64,000 bases of DNA from Chrysaora quinquecirrha (GCA_014526335.1 JACTAT010000025.1:912670-976669); one strand, 5' to 3'. Shown: positions 1 to 13,106, counted from the stretch's first letter. A program made the numbers and translations. Notes: generated by a model not told the origin, from the sequence alone.

Positions 1-71
1 GCTCCCTGCCCCCATACCCCCTTGTCTATGCCATTGACTACTAAGTTATATTAATTATTTGATGTCCACAG

Positions 72-3000
72 GAAAGAAGATATAGATAAAAACAAAAGAG
101 TTCAGCGGTGTTTAAAAGAAGGTAGCTATATATTATCACAATGTAATCCTAAGTGTAGTATATATGTAGTATGTATATTCACGGAGAGTGGTCCCTGTAG
201 TGCAAGTGTAGTCCTCTCTTCCCTGCTATTGTTTTTAAGGTGAAGATACAATTTTTAGAAAGACGTGTAGAAGGTTTTGACTATGAAAATATTGTTCTGA
301 AAGCCCAGAAGTTTCAAATAACATATATGGTCGTTTATACTAAAAAACGTTTGAAAAGAAAGAAAACAAAAACAAAAACACGATGCTATGAGTTGTAAAA
401 AAGCGTGAGACATATTATACATTAACATTTATTGGTAATGGTAACATTTTCACCAGATGCAGTGTTGCTTTGAATAGGTATGAGAAGAGATTGAGAGCTA
501 CTTTTGCTAGAAATTGTCCGATTTCCAGGACTTATTTCCAATCCTTAGCCAACAAGACCTTTATCCTGGCGGTTGTGTTGCTACATTGTGGCTCTAGCCC
601 TAATTTTGCTGGGCTCGACTAGTGACACAACAAACGAACTTGATTAGATCATGGCTCGTAGCACATTCAATCTCTAGGAGCCTTTTCAATAATTCTAACC
701 TTTTTTGCAGTTAGGAGGCTAGCAAGTAAAAGACGTCTTGACGAGGATGATAACAACATTGCAAGTTTGAAAATCCATATTTGTTCTGAGAATAACTTCC
801 CTACTGCTGCTGGACTTGCATCATCGGCTGCAGGATATGCATGTCTTGGTATGTTACCTCTTCTGTAATGTTTTTAATTTCATGCATATTTGCCTTGTTT
901 CGTCTTCTACATTCAGCATTGCGTTCATTTAAGGCCTCCCTTCTTTTATGGCCTCTCCAGTTAAATAAGGTTACCCCCTTTACGACTTGTAGGTGGGGAA
1001 GGCCTATTTTATTAAGCGCTTTCTTTTTTAAACGCCTCGTAATACACAGGTAAAACGCTCGAGTAATCCTACACTGGTGAAATACCGAGGAAAGTGAAAT
1101 ACTGTGTAGTATTTCACGTGCTGTGTCATTTCACGGCTACTGTAATACCATGAACTGTGTAATTCTATGTTGTATTTCAACTTTTTTTATTAGGCAGTGT
1201 AATGCTACACTGGTGAAATACCAAGGGAAGTGAAATACTGTGTAGTATTTCACCTGCTGTGTCATTTCACGGCTACTGTAATACCATGAACTGTGTAATT
1301 CTATGTTGTATTTCAACTTTTTTTATTAGGCAGTGTAATCCTACAGTGGTGAAATACCAAGGGAAGTGAAATACTGTGTAGTATTTCACCTGCTGTGTCA
1401 TTTCACAGCTATTGTAATACCATGAACTGTGTAATTGTATGTTGAATTTCAGCCTTTTGTAATTACCACAATTAAATCCAATCAGAGACCTCAATTCACA
1501 CCTTTTGAATATCACATGATTATTATTAGAGCCAATCAGAAGTCTCCATTCAAGATGGCAGTTTAAAAAATAAGGGGTTGAGAACATCATAGTTTTCAGT
1601 TTGTCTTGCCTTGCTTTTCATTTTTCTGCAATTCAAAGTCTAGGCCAAAAAAGATTCAGGTAAATATGGATTATTTTTGAGTTAAGGTATCCTAGATAAT
1701 AGTTTGATGTCAACAGCTTCCTCTGGCAATATGACAGCTGTTTGATTTTATAGCTGATAAGAAGAAACTGTGCAGTTAACAACATTAAATCAAGACTTGA
1801 AAAGTTCCTTCACAAAAGGTAGGAAAAATTTTAAAACTCTTTTAATATAAGAACTGATTTAGATTAATAGAATTTTTATATAATTGTGTGTTTTTTGTTA
1901 TATGGCTAGCCTGATAATTCTTTTGGTAAACTAATATTGAGGTTTTTTTGACTGTTTATTTCAGGCAAAATTTCCAACAGCTGAAGTTGCTGCTTGCTAG
2001 AGTTTCACCATTCCTTGAATATTCCAAGTGAGTCATCTACAACAAGCTTGCTAAGCTTTCAATTTTTTTTATCACCAGACTTTGATAAAATGATGACTAT
2101 ATCTAATTGCCTTATATTTTTTTAGAATGCTTTGAAAGAATTGGTGTCACCAATCCTTCCAAAAAGGTATGTCTATTTATGTTCTATGAAACTTCTCTTA
2201 AAAGTCTTGATGATTTTATCACAATTCATTATGTTGTGTTAGCAAATATTGTGCTAATTGTAAACTATAATTCTCTTACATTTTAGCTTTGGAAAAAGCA
2301 AGTTATACCTTCACTGCTTGAATACGAGGACAATGAATGAAACACAAGATACATTAACTGTTGTTTAATTTGTTTTATTATTGTTGCGATTGGAAAGATT
2401 GATTACAGAACTCTTACAACATTGTTATACTATGTTTAAATATGCAAACTTTCATTATTCTGTATTTCATTTGCGTGATTTTTGTAAGTAGTAAAGGATT
2501 TCTGATTTAAGTTCTATAAAGACAGTGCCTGTTGTGTTATTTGATCTTGAATTGCATTCATGTAGAATTACAGCGAAGTGGGTATTACACCACTTTGTCC
2601 TTACACATAGAATTACACAGTTTTGGCTTACACTAAATGGGAATTACACCTCCGTTGGATTTCACGTAGAATTACACGCCATTGGCTTGCACTAAATGGG
2701 AATTACATCTCCGTTGGATTTCACGTAGAATTACACGCCATTGGCTTACACCAAAGTAGAATTGCACCTTTGTGTCATTACAAGGTATGTAGGATTTCAC
2801 GATTCGTCTAATCCTACGATGGATTACACGCGCATAGAATTACATGGCGTGAGTTATTACACAGGTGATTTCACGTCGCCTTTCACGTAGTATTACTCGG
2901 GCGTTTTACCTGTGATAAATGCCCATTTTAAAAGGAGGTGTTTATCGGAGTCAGTGGCCGTTTCCGTTCAATTACTAATGCTACGAGGATAGAAAATGAG

Positions 3001-6000
3001 GCTTGTTGTGGATGAAGCTAGTGCTCGAGTTTTTCTTTCTCATCCACCTAAACCATCGTCGAATTCTTTCGTATTTATAATTGCGTAGTCAAGAGGCCAT
3101 TGGGGCAAGGGGCAGTGACAGATTTTGCAGACAGATTAGGATTTGCACATTGCCTGAATCTGATATATTAAAATATTGTAGGATAGAGCTCTAGTTTTGA
3201 TACATGAAAGTTGATTTGAATAAGTGCGTCCCTCCTTCAAACGCCCCCTCGAATACAACCCTGACGAAGCGTTTAAATATTAAATAAAGGCTCCGGGCGT
3301 TTAATCAAAGTAATTCAGTAAGCAAGTGTGACCTACAAACACTAGATACCTATAAGAAAGGGACGAGTGCCATGGTATGCCATTTTTTCTGTAAAAATTT
3401 GTTGTCATTAAAAAAAAGCTTCGGAAATGATTAAAACTAGTCGTTTTATAGGAAACTGTCTTTTAAGGAATTTAGGCACATAACTGTGACCCTGTACTAT
3501 GGGTATGCCAATTTCGTTTTGATGTATTTCTGCTACGTTTATAGAAACATTAGATTCGGAAGATATCAAACAAGTCGAATGGCGTACCAGGGTGCTTTTA
3601 AGCCTCAGCTACGCGTGCGATTTTCAGCTGTTCTTGCGACGTGAAACTGTCGCAAATGCTCTGTTCTGAGTAATCCTGGCGGCTGCTTGCTGCGACAAAA
3701 GTTCTGCGACAGAAGTTTTGCGATAATCAGCTTGTGCGGCAAGAAGGATGGCTCTAGAAAATTTCAATGCAATTGTGCCGCGTTGCCAATGCTAAAAACC
3801 GACTACACACTGCCATATTGTTTCTTCAGAGCATTTTTTTCAAAAATCGACCCTGGCTTCACGTTTGACATTTCGTTCTTTCCATCATCGAGACAATTTT
3901 TTAACATGCCCTGTCGTCATTTCAAGCAAAATGTCGCACGTGTAGCAGCGGCTTTATTTCCAAGAGTCGTGATACGGAGCGTGATAGGCAGATACTTTTT
4001 AACGAGGTTATACCGTTTAGCTAATAGCATTTAGACTTATATTACACGAGTCCCAGTTATCGCAGCTGCCATCTTTAGTTGTTGTTGTTGTCAGAAAGCT
4101 GCTCAACTCAACTGACTGTAGCGAATTGCTGTTGTTGTTGGTCAAGATTTTATGAGCGGAACTGAGACTCGTGTAATAATCATTTTTAAGAACTCCCTTT
4201 CCCTGTTACGTCTTTAATCATTTATGATAACACCCACTCCCTGCAACGCCTTATCTACGATTATACAGTATGCACAGAGCGGCTAATTACCGTAGAAATG
4301 AACAGGTGATCCGGTCTGATCTTGTAACATTGATCTTTTGGTGAGACTACACTGATTTCTTAATATACAACTGAAAAGAAACTTACTCGTTTTTTATTTT
4401 ATAAGAAAGCTTTTTTTGGGTCAGTATTGAAATTTTCTTAGATATTCCATATTTTCAGTACCAAAACTTTCTTGTGACTTTCTTAGGAAAAATTTTTGGA
4501 ATGCAGTATTTCTGCAAACGCACAGTTTAAGGCACTTTATACGTTGCACAAATATCACGTTTTCCATAGAAAATAGTCATAAGACTCGTGTAATAGCAAG
4601 ATGAACGACTGAACAGAAGAGCGAAAACAGAATACAGAGCATTAAAGTGAAAGTACAAAACAGAACTTTCTTAAGTTTCAAGAATCAAGAATTCAACTTT
4701 CTTAAGTTTTTAAAACGTTGAGCACCACTTTCTTATAAGCCATTTTCTTATTAAAAAAAACGTGTAGTTGCCCGTAAACTGAAACTCCCTAAGAAGGGAT
4801 GAAAAATTAAATTAAGAAACTGTTTCAGTTTTGTAACTCAAGGGTTATGTCTTTTTATGTCTTTTGAAATAATCATAAGCAAATATTCCTTACGATTATC
4901 TTCCATTTTTTAAATTCTCATGGCTCAAAAGGGAAAATGGTTTCTTTTGGGACATATTTGGGGCTTTTTTGAGGCCCTGGTCAAACGATCAAACATTATT
5001 GGTCAAACATTTAAGACTTTGTGTTGTAAGCAATGTTTGACTGTTTGGCCTTGACGCAAAACATTGCTCTGGAAGCTGAATTGCTTATTAATGTTTTCCT
5101 GCTCTTCACAAACAAAAATTGTTTGATGAGCAATGTTTTTCAACATGGCCAAACGGTTAGACATTTTGCTTGACAAGCAAAATCCTGATGTTTGAAAATC
5201 AATGTTTAATCGTTTGTCCAGGGCCTAAGACCTCATCTTATAGGTTTGTTTTGCTTTGCTGGTTCCAGTCCACTGGCAGCACGTGGTGTTTTGCAACTCA
5301 CACCCAGGGCAGTTCAGAGTTGGGAGTTTGAACTTTCATACTTTGGGCTATTGTATTGGTAATTTCGAGTAAAGTCTTATGGAAAACAGGATTAATGTAG
5401 CTACTGCATCTTTTGCTCTGTTGAAAACTGCTATTGGTACTCTTATTCTCATCTGTATCTAATATTTCTGCAGTCGCTGCGTTACGTAAACTGTATGGAA
5501 TAGAGAGTGATGTTTCTTGTATTGCAAGGTAGGTGTAATTTTTGTACAAAATTTTGTGATTTCATTTTATGATTTTGCAACTTATGTCAGCTCCGCTTTA
5601 GTCTTATTTATTAAACAGTCGGGAAAAAGACTGCATTTTATGTGACTTGACCTGACCTGACCTGACCAGATCTGATCTGATCTGACTTGACTTGACTTGA
5701 CTTGACTTGACCTGACCTGACCTGACCTGACCTAACCCGATCTGACCCGACCCGACCTGACCTGACCTGACCTTACCTGATCTGACTTGACTTGACTTGA
5801 CTTGACTTGCCCTAACCTGACCTGACCTGACCTGACCTGACCTGACCTGACTTGACGTGGCTTAACTTGACTTGACTTGACTTGACCTGACTTGACTTGA
5901 CTTGACTTGACTTGACTTGACTTGACTTGACTTGACTTGACTTGACTTGACTTGACTTGACTTTAGGAGGATGGCTCACTAACCTCTATACCGATACTTC

Positions 6001-8203
6001 TTTAATTAAAATGGCTTCTCTTTGTTTTTTATAGGCAAGGTTCTGGTAGCGCTTGTCGCAGTATTTTTGGCGGATTTGTCAAATGGAACAAAGGTGACAA
6101 TGAAGATGGTTTAGACAGTGTTGCTATTCAGGTACATGGAAATGAATGTTTTATAGGTATATAGGTATATATATATATATGTTTTTCAGGTATATAGAAA
6201 TGCATGTATATAAAAAACCCCCGAAAGTTTCATAGATGGCTCCCTTTACATGGAAATTTTAAGGAAAAATAGTAGAAAGAAATAGTTTCTAAAACAATAG
6301 AACAACAACAATTTGTAGCTCCTGCTAATGATTTTGTCCTTTGCTACGCCCTCGCGTGACAGGACTTTTGGACCTACACACGTTGCGACGAGCATCGAAA
6401 AGGTTTTACGGGGGCGTATATACACAGCACCAAATGAATGGGGGAGGTCTAAAAGCTGAGCAGCTATGAGATTTCAGAGTCTGCTCGCTTAGAATCACCG
6501 AAAGGAAAGCAACAAACCTTAGCAAAAGTTACTTGGAAGAGAATCAAAACACAAAAGAAGTACAACAGCATGACCTTTTATTACCACTTTTTAGGTTTTA
6601 GAGTGCTTCTGTACAAACCAAAGATTGATACAAACTTAAGCGACCACATGTTATTGATTTTCCAAATGCATTATGATTGTTTGTTGTTGTGAAGTCTACA
6701 GTCAAGTCTGAATACACTTAGATATAAAACTAATTTTCTAGATTGCTCCAGAAGGCCATTGGCCAGAACTATGTGTTCTTATCCTTGTGGTGGGTAATTG
6801 ATCATTTTTTTCATACGTTATATGTTGTACGAAGTTTGACATAACAATGAAATGACCGTTGCAACGATTCTATTTGTCCGTCGTTGTATATACGGTTCCG
6901 ATAATGGGGGTTTTACTTCATTAACGTTTGGTAAGAATCCATTGTCACCGAATCCTATTCTTTTCCTCTCAATTGGTTAAGATAAGGAGAGTGTGAAGGA
7001 GGCTTCGTCGTTTGAAAGGTAGAGGGCTGGCGAGACCGTCGCTGCGGGAGGAATGGAGGGGCAACTTTATCTTATATTGCGAGTTGCTGAAGAAGGATGG
7101 CTAAAGCACATGCATTTAGTTTTATAACTAAACAAATCCTCTTAGAAGGTCTCTGTCTTTAGATTATCTTATCTTGGCCTAGTTTCGATTTCAGAGATTT
7201 GCATCCGGTGATATTTTTTCTTATTGATACAGAGAAAAGGCCAGGAACTGCAGACTGTCCCTTCGGATCTTTCGATTCTTGCGGCGAATGAAATAAAATA
7301 AAGCAGTGAGGCAGTAACGCTGCAAAGCGATGAGAAGACGAAGCAAAAAAGACTAATTTTTTAAATACTAATATTTCGCCCCGGCATTCAGGGCTTCATC
7401 AGAGTAATAATGATGATGAAGCCCTGATGAAGCCCTGAATGCCGGGGCGAAATTTAAAAAGTTCGTCGTTTTTGCTTCGTCTTCTCGTCGCTTTGCAGCG
7501 TTAGTGCCTCACTGTTTTTTTTCTTATTCCCTGATTATTCAAACCTCTCTATTAATAAAAGTGACTGAGTGGTAGCAATGGGTTCTCTCGAAGGCCCCTT
7601 ACTGTAGGCCCCATGTTTTGGCAGAGTTGGTCCCCTCTTCTGCCAGTTCTCTTTAATTTCAGCTTATTGTGTGTGTCTTTTCTTAGGTAAACGACCAGAA
7701 GAAGACGACAAGCAGTACAATAGGAATGCAAAGAAGCGTAGCCACAAGTGATCTTCTAAAGGTAAAGTGAACCCTGTAGACCAAGTTTGTGTGCCGAATT
7801 CGAATTTGGGATCATTATAAAAAGAAATTTCAAAAGTTTCATAAAGTAAAAAAGGGCCTTGTTCAAAAGGTAGATTGATGTTTTTTGTGTATTATGGACT
7901 AGCTTTTCGACCAAAACCCAAATGCGGTACTTCAATTGGAGTATATAAGTTAATTAAACGCGCCCGCGCGCTAGTTTTGAACTGAGAAGACTGATCGGCT
8001 TTGCTTTACAATTCATTAATTTGTGGGAAAATTTTCGAATGAGGTGGGATGACGAGCATGTGTTCCGACTCACGAGGAGAGTGACACAGCAATAAACTAA
8101 AAAAATTGAATAAAAATAAGAATGCGTAAATTGTACACACAAGTTGAGCTTCGGTCACGTTGATGGTGATGATGTTTGATGAAGATGATGATGATGCTGA
8201 TGC

Positions 8204-8280
<77 letters not shown>

Positions 8281-8292
8281 ACGATGATGATA

Positions 8293-8325
<33 letters not shown>

Positions 8326-8385
8326 ATGATGATGATGATGATGATGATAATGATGATGATGATGATGATAATGATGTTTGATGGA

Positions 8386-8418
<33 letters not shown>

Positions 8419-9478
8419 CATTATGATTACGATGATTACGATGATGATAATGATGATGATGATCATGATGATAATGATGATGATGTGATTATGATGTGAT
8501 GGTGTTGTGATGATGATGATGATGGCGCGATGGTCATCACATTATCATCATGGCCATCAAGTATGGAGCATTTAAAAAGCAATCTGTTGATGTGATTCTT
8601 TATTTTCAGTTTAGAGCGAGCGAAATTGTCCCGAGACGACTGGAAGAAATGCAGGAAGCTATTATGTCGAAGAATTTCCCCATGTTTGCTGAATTAACCA
8701 TGAAGGTGATAATGAAAAAATTTGATTCTTCCACACTGTTTATTTTGACAGACCCGTAAGAGCTATGGGATGGCATTTGGGGTTCGTCCTCTCCAAGATT
8801 CTGAAATAAACCGAAAAATGTTTTTTTTTCGTTTGGCCATGTTTTGTTTCTGGATGGCTGTTATTGAATCTTAGCCCTTTTGTTTTGAATTTTCTACGCT
8901 ATAAACCAATTAGAGTTAACAGTTTGTGTTAATGATTTTATATTACTGTTGTCTTTCTCTACACAGGAGAGCAACCAACTGCATGCAGTTTGCTTAGACA
9001 CGTTTCAACCAATTTTCTATCTGAATGAAACATCGCATAGGATCATAGAATTCATCAACATCTTGAACGAATCTTCCAATACAATCAAGGTGAGAAAAAC
9101 GTTGCTGTGTATAAACTATTAGCATAATGATAATAATGAAAATTAAAGTCATGAACGTGAACGTCATTATCGTAATAATCACAACGATGATGATCAAGAC
9201 GCTCATGATCATAATGATCATTATCATATTGATTATCATGATCATATTTATGGTCAAGATTATGATTATTGCGATCCTATTGATTGTAATCGTCAAGATG
9301 ATCATCATTGTGATCGTCTCCTTTATCTTTGTCGTCACCATCATAATGATCATCATATCCATCATAATCGTGATCATCATGATCATTAACACCATCATCA
9401 TCATCATCATCAACACCACCATCATCGTCTTTATCACCATCATCAATGATTATCATCAACTAGAAGCACCAATAGTCG

Positions 9479-9509
<31 letters not shown>

Positions 9510-10441
9510 GATCATCATCATCATCATCATCATCAGTATCAATAATCATCAGTTATTATCGCAACCGTTACCACCCCTATCATCTTCGTCATCACCACAA
9601 TCTGTTAGCTTGATCATAACCTTGATCACCCCGCTTGATCACTATTCAGTAATATCATCATCACCCATGTTCTCCTGCATCATCATTTCACAATGATTAA
9701 CCTTCTTCAACTTCATATCATAATATTAAGATCGTAATCGTCGCGATCGTCTTCGTCACCAACTTATCGTTCTTGTTCCATAATTTCAGGCTGCCTATAC
9801 CTTTGACGCTGGACCGAATGCTTTCATTTTTACGACGGATGACTTCTTATGTCAGCTGGCGTGTTTAATCGAAGCATATTTTGGACGTGGAACAGGAAAA
9901 CACAATAAAAGGTATCAACAATTTTTATAATTAATGAGTAACCCTTTTTTAATAACTTGCAACAGCTGCAGAAGAGATTTTTGAGATGCTCTAAAAAGAC
10001 AACTCCTGCTTTTAAGTGTGACTTTTCTACTGAAAAAGAACGATTTAAGAATGTTTATCAGATTCATACAAGACTGTCAGATTGATAGGTGGCTTGTTTC
10101 TTTTTCTGATCGACGATTACAGAAAAGATGCTGCCAGGTGGCATTTGACCAAGTTGATTTGTGTTGTGTAACGTAAGGTACAGCAAACAGGATTCTACTG
10201 GAATTCGTTGTTCCTTGACCCTACAAAGGCTGGGGTGGGGGCAATTGGCCCTTCTAAACCACTGAAATTTTCTCAATGAAACTCCCCGAGTTTTACTAAA
10301 TTCTGTTCACGATTATATTAGTGCAAATATTTTTATGGAGCACTCATATTGATGACGTCATCATTTTCCTAAAAAGATTGAATTATCAGTTTCTATGAAA
10401 ATGTTGCTCCTGTGTACCATGAAGATGAAACTTTCGATGAT
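72..10441 (+). CDS. MVD: Mevalonate diphosphate decarboxylase, 5' end outside window, 3' end not located
   Basis: The enzyme converts mevalonate 5-diphosphate to isopentenyl diphosphate with ATP, the last step of the mevalonate pathway. Exons with matching phases are 72-121, 711-848, 5474-5528, 6035-6131, 6742-6789, 7687-7761, 8610-8705, 8967-9089 and 9790-9911. Exon 711-848 carries the GHMP-kinase nucleotide loop ([14 protein letters not shown]). Exon 6035-6131 carries the substrate-binding [11 protein letters not shown] stretch, and 9790-9911 carries TFDAGPNA, which contains the catalytic aspartate region. A phase-compatible exon at 10390-10441 may continue the gene but does not resemble the family. 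The strongly conserved C-terminal GGVKYI/QVGPGP block was not found downstream, so the end of this model is uncertain. N-terminal exons lie before base 1. Introns hold several transposons and long GAT/ATC arrays. Confidence 0.92.
1045..2914. mobile_element. 1.87-kb terminal-inverted-repeat element with subterminal tandem repeats
   Basis: The left end starts CACAGGTAAAACGC and continues CGAGTAATCCTAC. The right end is its imperfect reverse complement, closing with GCGTTTTACCTGTG. ATA flanks both ends and may be a short target duplication. The left arm (about 1060-1460) has a roughly 140-bp unit repeated nearly three times, rich in TGAAATAC and TATTTCAC. The right arm (about 2560-2890) has shorter GAATTACAC units. 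No transposase reading frame was seen in the middle. The flanks on both sides (about 940-1044 and 2915-3310) share AAACGCC-rich sequence, so this element seems to have inserted into an older repeat. It lies in an MVD intron. Confidence 0.75.
3600..3955. mobile_element. Short inverted-repeat element, TGCGACA-rich family
   Basis: It begins with AGCTACGCGTGCGA and ends near GTCGCACGTGTAGC, imperfect inverted copies of each other, and contains many CTGCGACA/TTGCGACA words. A related copy lies at about 55462-55812, sharing the AGAAAATTTC and GCCAATGCTAAAAACCG-like internal segments. No coding capacity was seen. Confidence 0.55.
4384..4766. mobile_element. TATAAG-type short inverted-repeat element, AAGAAAG subtype
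   Basis: The ends are ACTCGTTTTTTATTTTATAAG and a right-hand counterpart reading CTTATTAAAAAAAACGTGT. The word next to the terminus, AAGAAAG/CTTTCTTA, recurs along the element. It is one of a family of elements that differ in this subterminal word. It lies in an MVD intron. Confidence 0.55.
4972..5228. mobile_element. GGCC-CAAACGATCAAACATT inverted-repeat element, copy 1
   Basis: It starts AGGCCCTGGTCAAACGATC and ends with the inverted ATCGTTTGTCCAGGGCCTAA. The interior is made of diverged TTTGAC/AAACATTG words in both orientations. It is about 257 bp with no coding capacity. At least seven more copies lie in this window. Confidence 0.75.
5644..5963. repeat. Pentanucleotide array CTTGA/CCTGA
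   Basis: About 320 bp of five-base units alternate in blocks between CTTGA and CCTGA, with a few CCCGA variants. It lies in the MVD intron between exons 5474-5528 and 6035-6131. Confidence 0.9.
7302..7512. repeat. Near-perfect foldback palindrome
   Basis: The left arm runs from GCAGTGAGGCAGTAACGCTG to TGAAGCCCTGA-type sequence. The right arm returns the same sequence reversed, ending CAGCGTTAGTGCCTCACTG. Each arm is about 100 bp with a small GATGATGAAG centre. It lies in an MVD intron and has no coding frame. Confidence 0.8.
8161..8525. repeat. GAT trinucleotide microsatellite
   Basis: About 360 bp of GAT units with sparse interruptions, in the MVD intron just before the exon at 8610. Open frames across it encode only D, M or H runs and are not genes. 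Confidence 0.95.
9121..9690. repeat. Interrupted ATC microsatellite
   Basis: About 570 bp of degenerate ATC/ATAATC/GATC units fill the MVD intron between exons 8967-9089 and 9790-9911. The long frames across it are I- or M-rich low-complexity translations. Confidence 0.9.
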
Positions 10442-12560
10442 GTAGGTGCATTCCCTATTAACTTTGCTGCATGCAATATATAAACTTTAAAAGGCCATAT
10501 TGAAGCATGACGTGGAAAATTGCTTACGTCAGGAGAAATTGGTCACATGTTAGCCCCATTCGAATGTCAAAAGATACAGAACATGCAACTTCGTTCCCAA
10601 GGATATCTGTTGTTGTTGTTGTTAGCTCAGCCCGCAACAGATACCCTTGGGACCGGTTGACAAAATTTGTCAGTTTTTGGCTTGGAATAATTAGCATAAA
10701 TTATGTAAATGATTCCAGTCAGTGGCTGTGGCGGCCACAGCTCTCCAACTCATCAATGAGTTTGGGACGCAGCACAATTTTGTACTTCAGAAACACTTGC
10801 TTTCAACGATTAATTTGAACCAACATGAAAAGAAACATGCTTCAAAGAAATCAGTAGAGAGAAATCCATGTTAGCAAGCGCTTGCTGTGGTTAGAAGTTA
10901 TCATGTTTGTTAATTTTGGAAATTTCGCCGCGAGTTTCTACACAAGTCAGGAACAAATCTTATTTCATGAATTGGTTAGCTAGATTTCGACTCATTATTG
11001 CCACCAAACTTCAGTGCTTTCCTCTTTTACAAGTATCCTAATATTTCAGGTAGGAGTAATTTATTTGAAGCCGGTAGATTTAAATTGCTTTAAAGATTTA
11101 AGTTGAATCATACATATAGATATTTGCTGCAAAGAAGTTTGGCTTTTCGACTGCATGAATGAGATTTCCCAACTTTTGAAATTGTGTTCAACAAATGTTG
11201 TAAAAACTGACTTGAGGAGAAAAAGTTATAGCCAAACCAATGTAAACAATCTCATTTTCTTAAAGCAAATTTTACTATTTTAGTTCACTTTGACTTCTTC
11301 AAAATTATTTTTCTTTTTGTTTCTCTTTACCTGCTTGCTCAAAATTTTACCGCGGAAAAGCAAATTTCGAGTTGCTTCAAACTTTCTATAATTTCTCCGT
11401 GGAGTTGTTAAACTATAATTCGTTCTTTATCTTTCCTTTTCTGTATATTCTTTCTATCCCAGTTCAGTTCATTTTTAGCTGTTTTCTTTTCGGGTAGGAG
11501 TTAAAAATGCCCCGGGCCGCAGTAGTTTTGTTTTTAAATTTCTTTCATTTGGCGAACGCCATTTCTAATGTATGCGGACAAAAATTCTATTGTTCGTTCT
11601 TAGCCAATCAGAATGCAGAACAGCGAAACCGGTTCCAGGGTCAAATGGGGCAGCGCAGTGTTCACGTAGAGGTCCTATTTGCCCTGGGTACGAGGTTGGA
11701 GGATTGATGAGTCCATGGGAGCGTCCCAGCGTGGGATCGGTGGGGTACTTAGTATAGTTTGTTGACGGGATGTTCACTACTTCACTTTCCAGGTATCGAT
11801 TTCGCCCCTTTCTTCTAGTGCCGGATATGGAAAAAAGGTACTTTTTCTAAAGCCGGTTGGTTGTCAGATGGTATATTTTGTAAAACTGGGCTGTTGCTTC
11901 AATGTTGCGCAGTGACTGTTTTTTGTTTTTACATTTTGGAGTATACTTTCAGCCGAGTTTTTCTAAAAACGGGTATCATTTTCAAGGGGAAATTCTAGAG
12001 ACGGGTCAAAAATCATTCCTTGGAGGGTACACCCTGTCTGATTTAAGTCCAGTAGCCCCCGAGTTTCCTGGACAAACATGTTTGAGTACCAGGTCATTAA
12101 GACCCGGTTCAAGACTCCAGATTCCTGGTTTCCTATTCCATATTCCAGATTTTCGGTTCCTGGTCCTGGCTTCTCGAAGCATTTTCAAACTAAGCAGTTT
12201 CAATGCTTTTTCCGCTAAGTCAAAAGAGCATCATTCACTAGGAGGAAGAATTGCACAAAGGCTTACATTTTGCTAGGTTCCTTTTCGAAATCTAACAATC
12301 TGATTGGACGCTACTTGGTTTCCATAATAATTGGATACCGAAAAGAAAGGAAAAGAATGCTGCAGATGCAGAAATTCATTTTACGAATACTGTAACATCG
12401 TGTTCATTGATTATTGATCGTCTGGAGGTATGTAATGTTTCAAAATACCAAAAAAGCTTTTACATTTCGCTCTTGTTTATCTCTACGCCCATTTGTTTGA
12501 TCTATAATGTTATAAGCTCGCTTTCAAAAGAACCCTATTGGACATAGGTTGCCGGTATGC
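10442..12560. other. Intergenic or 3' flank, no gene recognised
   Basis: No conserved exon, RNA gene or clear transposon was recognised here. An acceptor-like site before 11050 opens an 18-codon frame (GVIYLKPV), which would fit the phase of the doubtful MVD exon 10390-10441. It does not match the family. Several open frames at 11507-12276 look non-coding. Confidence 0.4.
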
Positions 12561-13106
12561 TACACGCAGTTTTTTTTTATAAGCAACCAAGATGTAGAAG
12601 GCCTAAAGCTTTAAGCAACGTATAGTACCCCAGCGAGAAAACCTAAGCAACATTTTAAATAATTTATATCACTGCAAGCAATCGAGGATCGATCAACTTG
12701 GAAGCTATTTCCATTCATTTGCCGTCAAAAGCTCGCATATCAACGGAGTGTTACTCAGTACGTGAAGCATTTCATGGAGGGGTTTCCGTTTAACTTTCAA
12801 TAAAAAGTCTCTATATATGGTAACAATATATGTAACATATATGGTAACGATTACATGGTAGTTCTTGACTGATGTTTATTTATAGTATTTCTTTGCTGTA
12901 TACTAGGTGTTCAAGCGTTAAGGGGCGATAACTCCAAATATTGTTTTTCTAGCCTGTATACTATTCTTAGGGCAAAAAATATACAGTAAAAATTAAGCAA
13001 CTACTAAGCAACTTTTGCTACTAAAAGGTGGCCATAAGAGGCCCAAAAATAAGCAACTGTTTGAACTAGGCCCGAGCGAAGTTGCTTATAAAAAAAATTG
13101 CGTGTA
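12561..13106. mobile_element. TATAAG-type short inverted-repeat element, AAGCAAC subtype
   Basis: The ends read ACACGCAGTTTTTTTTTATAAG on the left and CTTATAAAAAAAATTGCGTGT on the right. AAGCAAC directly follows the left terminus and recurs at least six times inside, including two tandem copies near 12995. Confidence 0.7.

Noticed and set aside
841..1053. 70-codon open frame
   Set aside because: It starts at the end of an MVD exon and reads through its intron.
8155..8499. Long D-, M- and H-rich open frames
   Set aside because: They translate a GAT microsatellite in all frames and have no domain or codon signal.
11041..11105. Terminal MVD exon (GVIYLKPV...)
   Set aside because: Acceptor and phase fit, but the 18 residues do not match the conserved MVD end.
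11507..12276. Several open frames of 60-124 codons
   Set aside because: They overlap each other on both strands and show no domain, signal peptide or splice logic.
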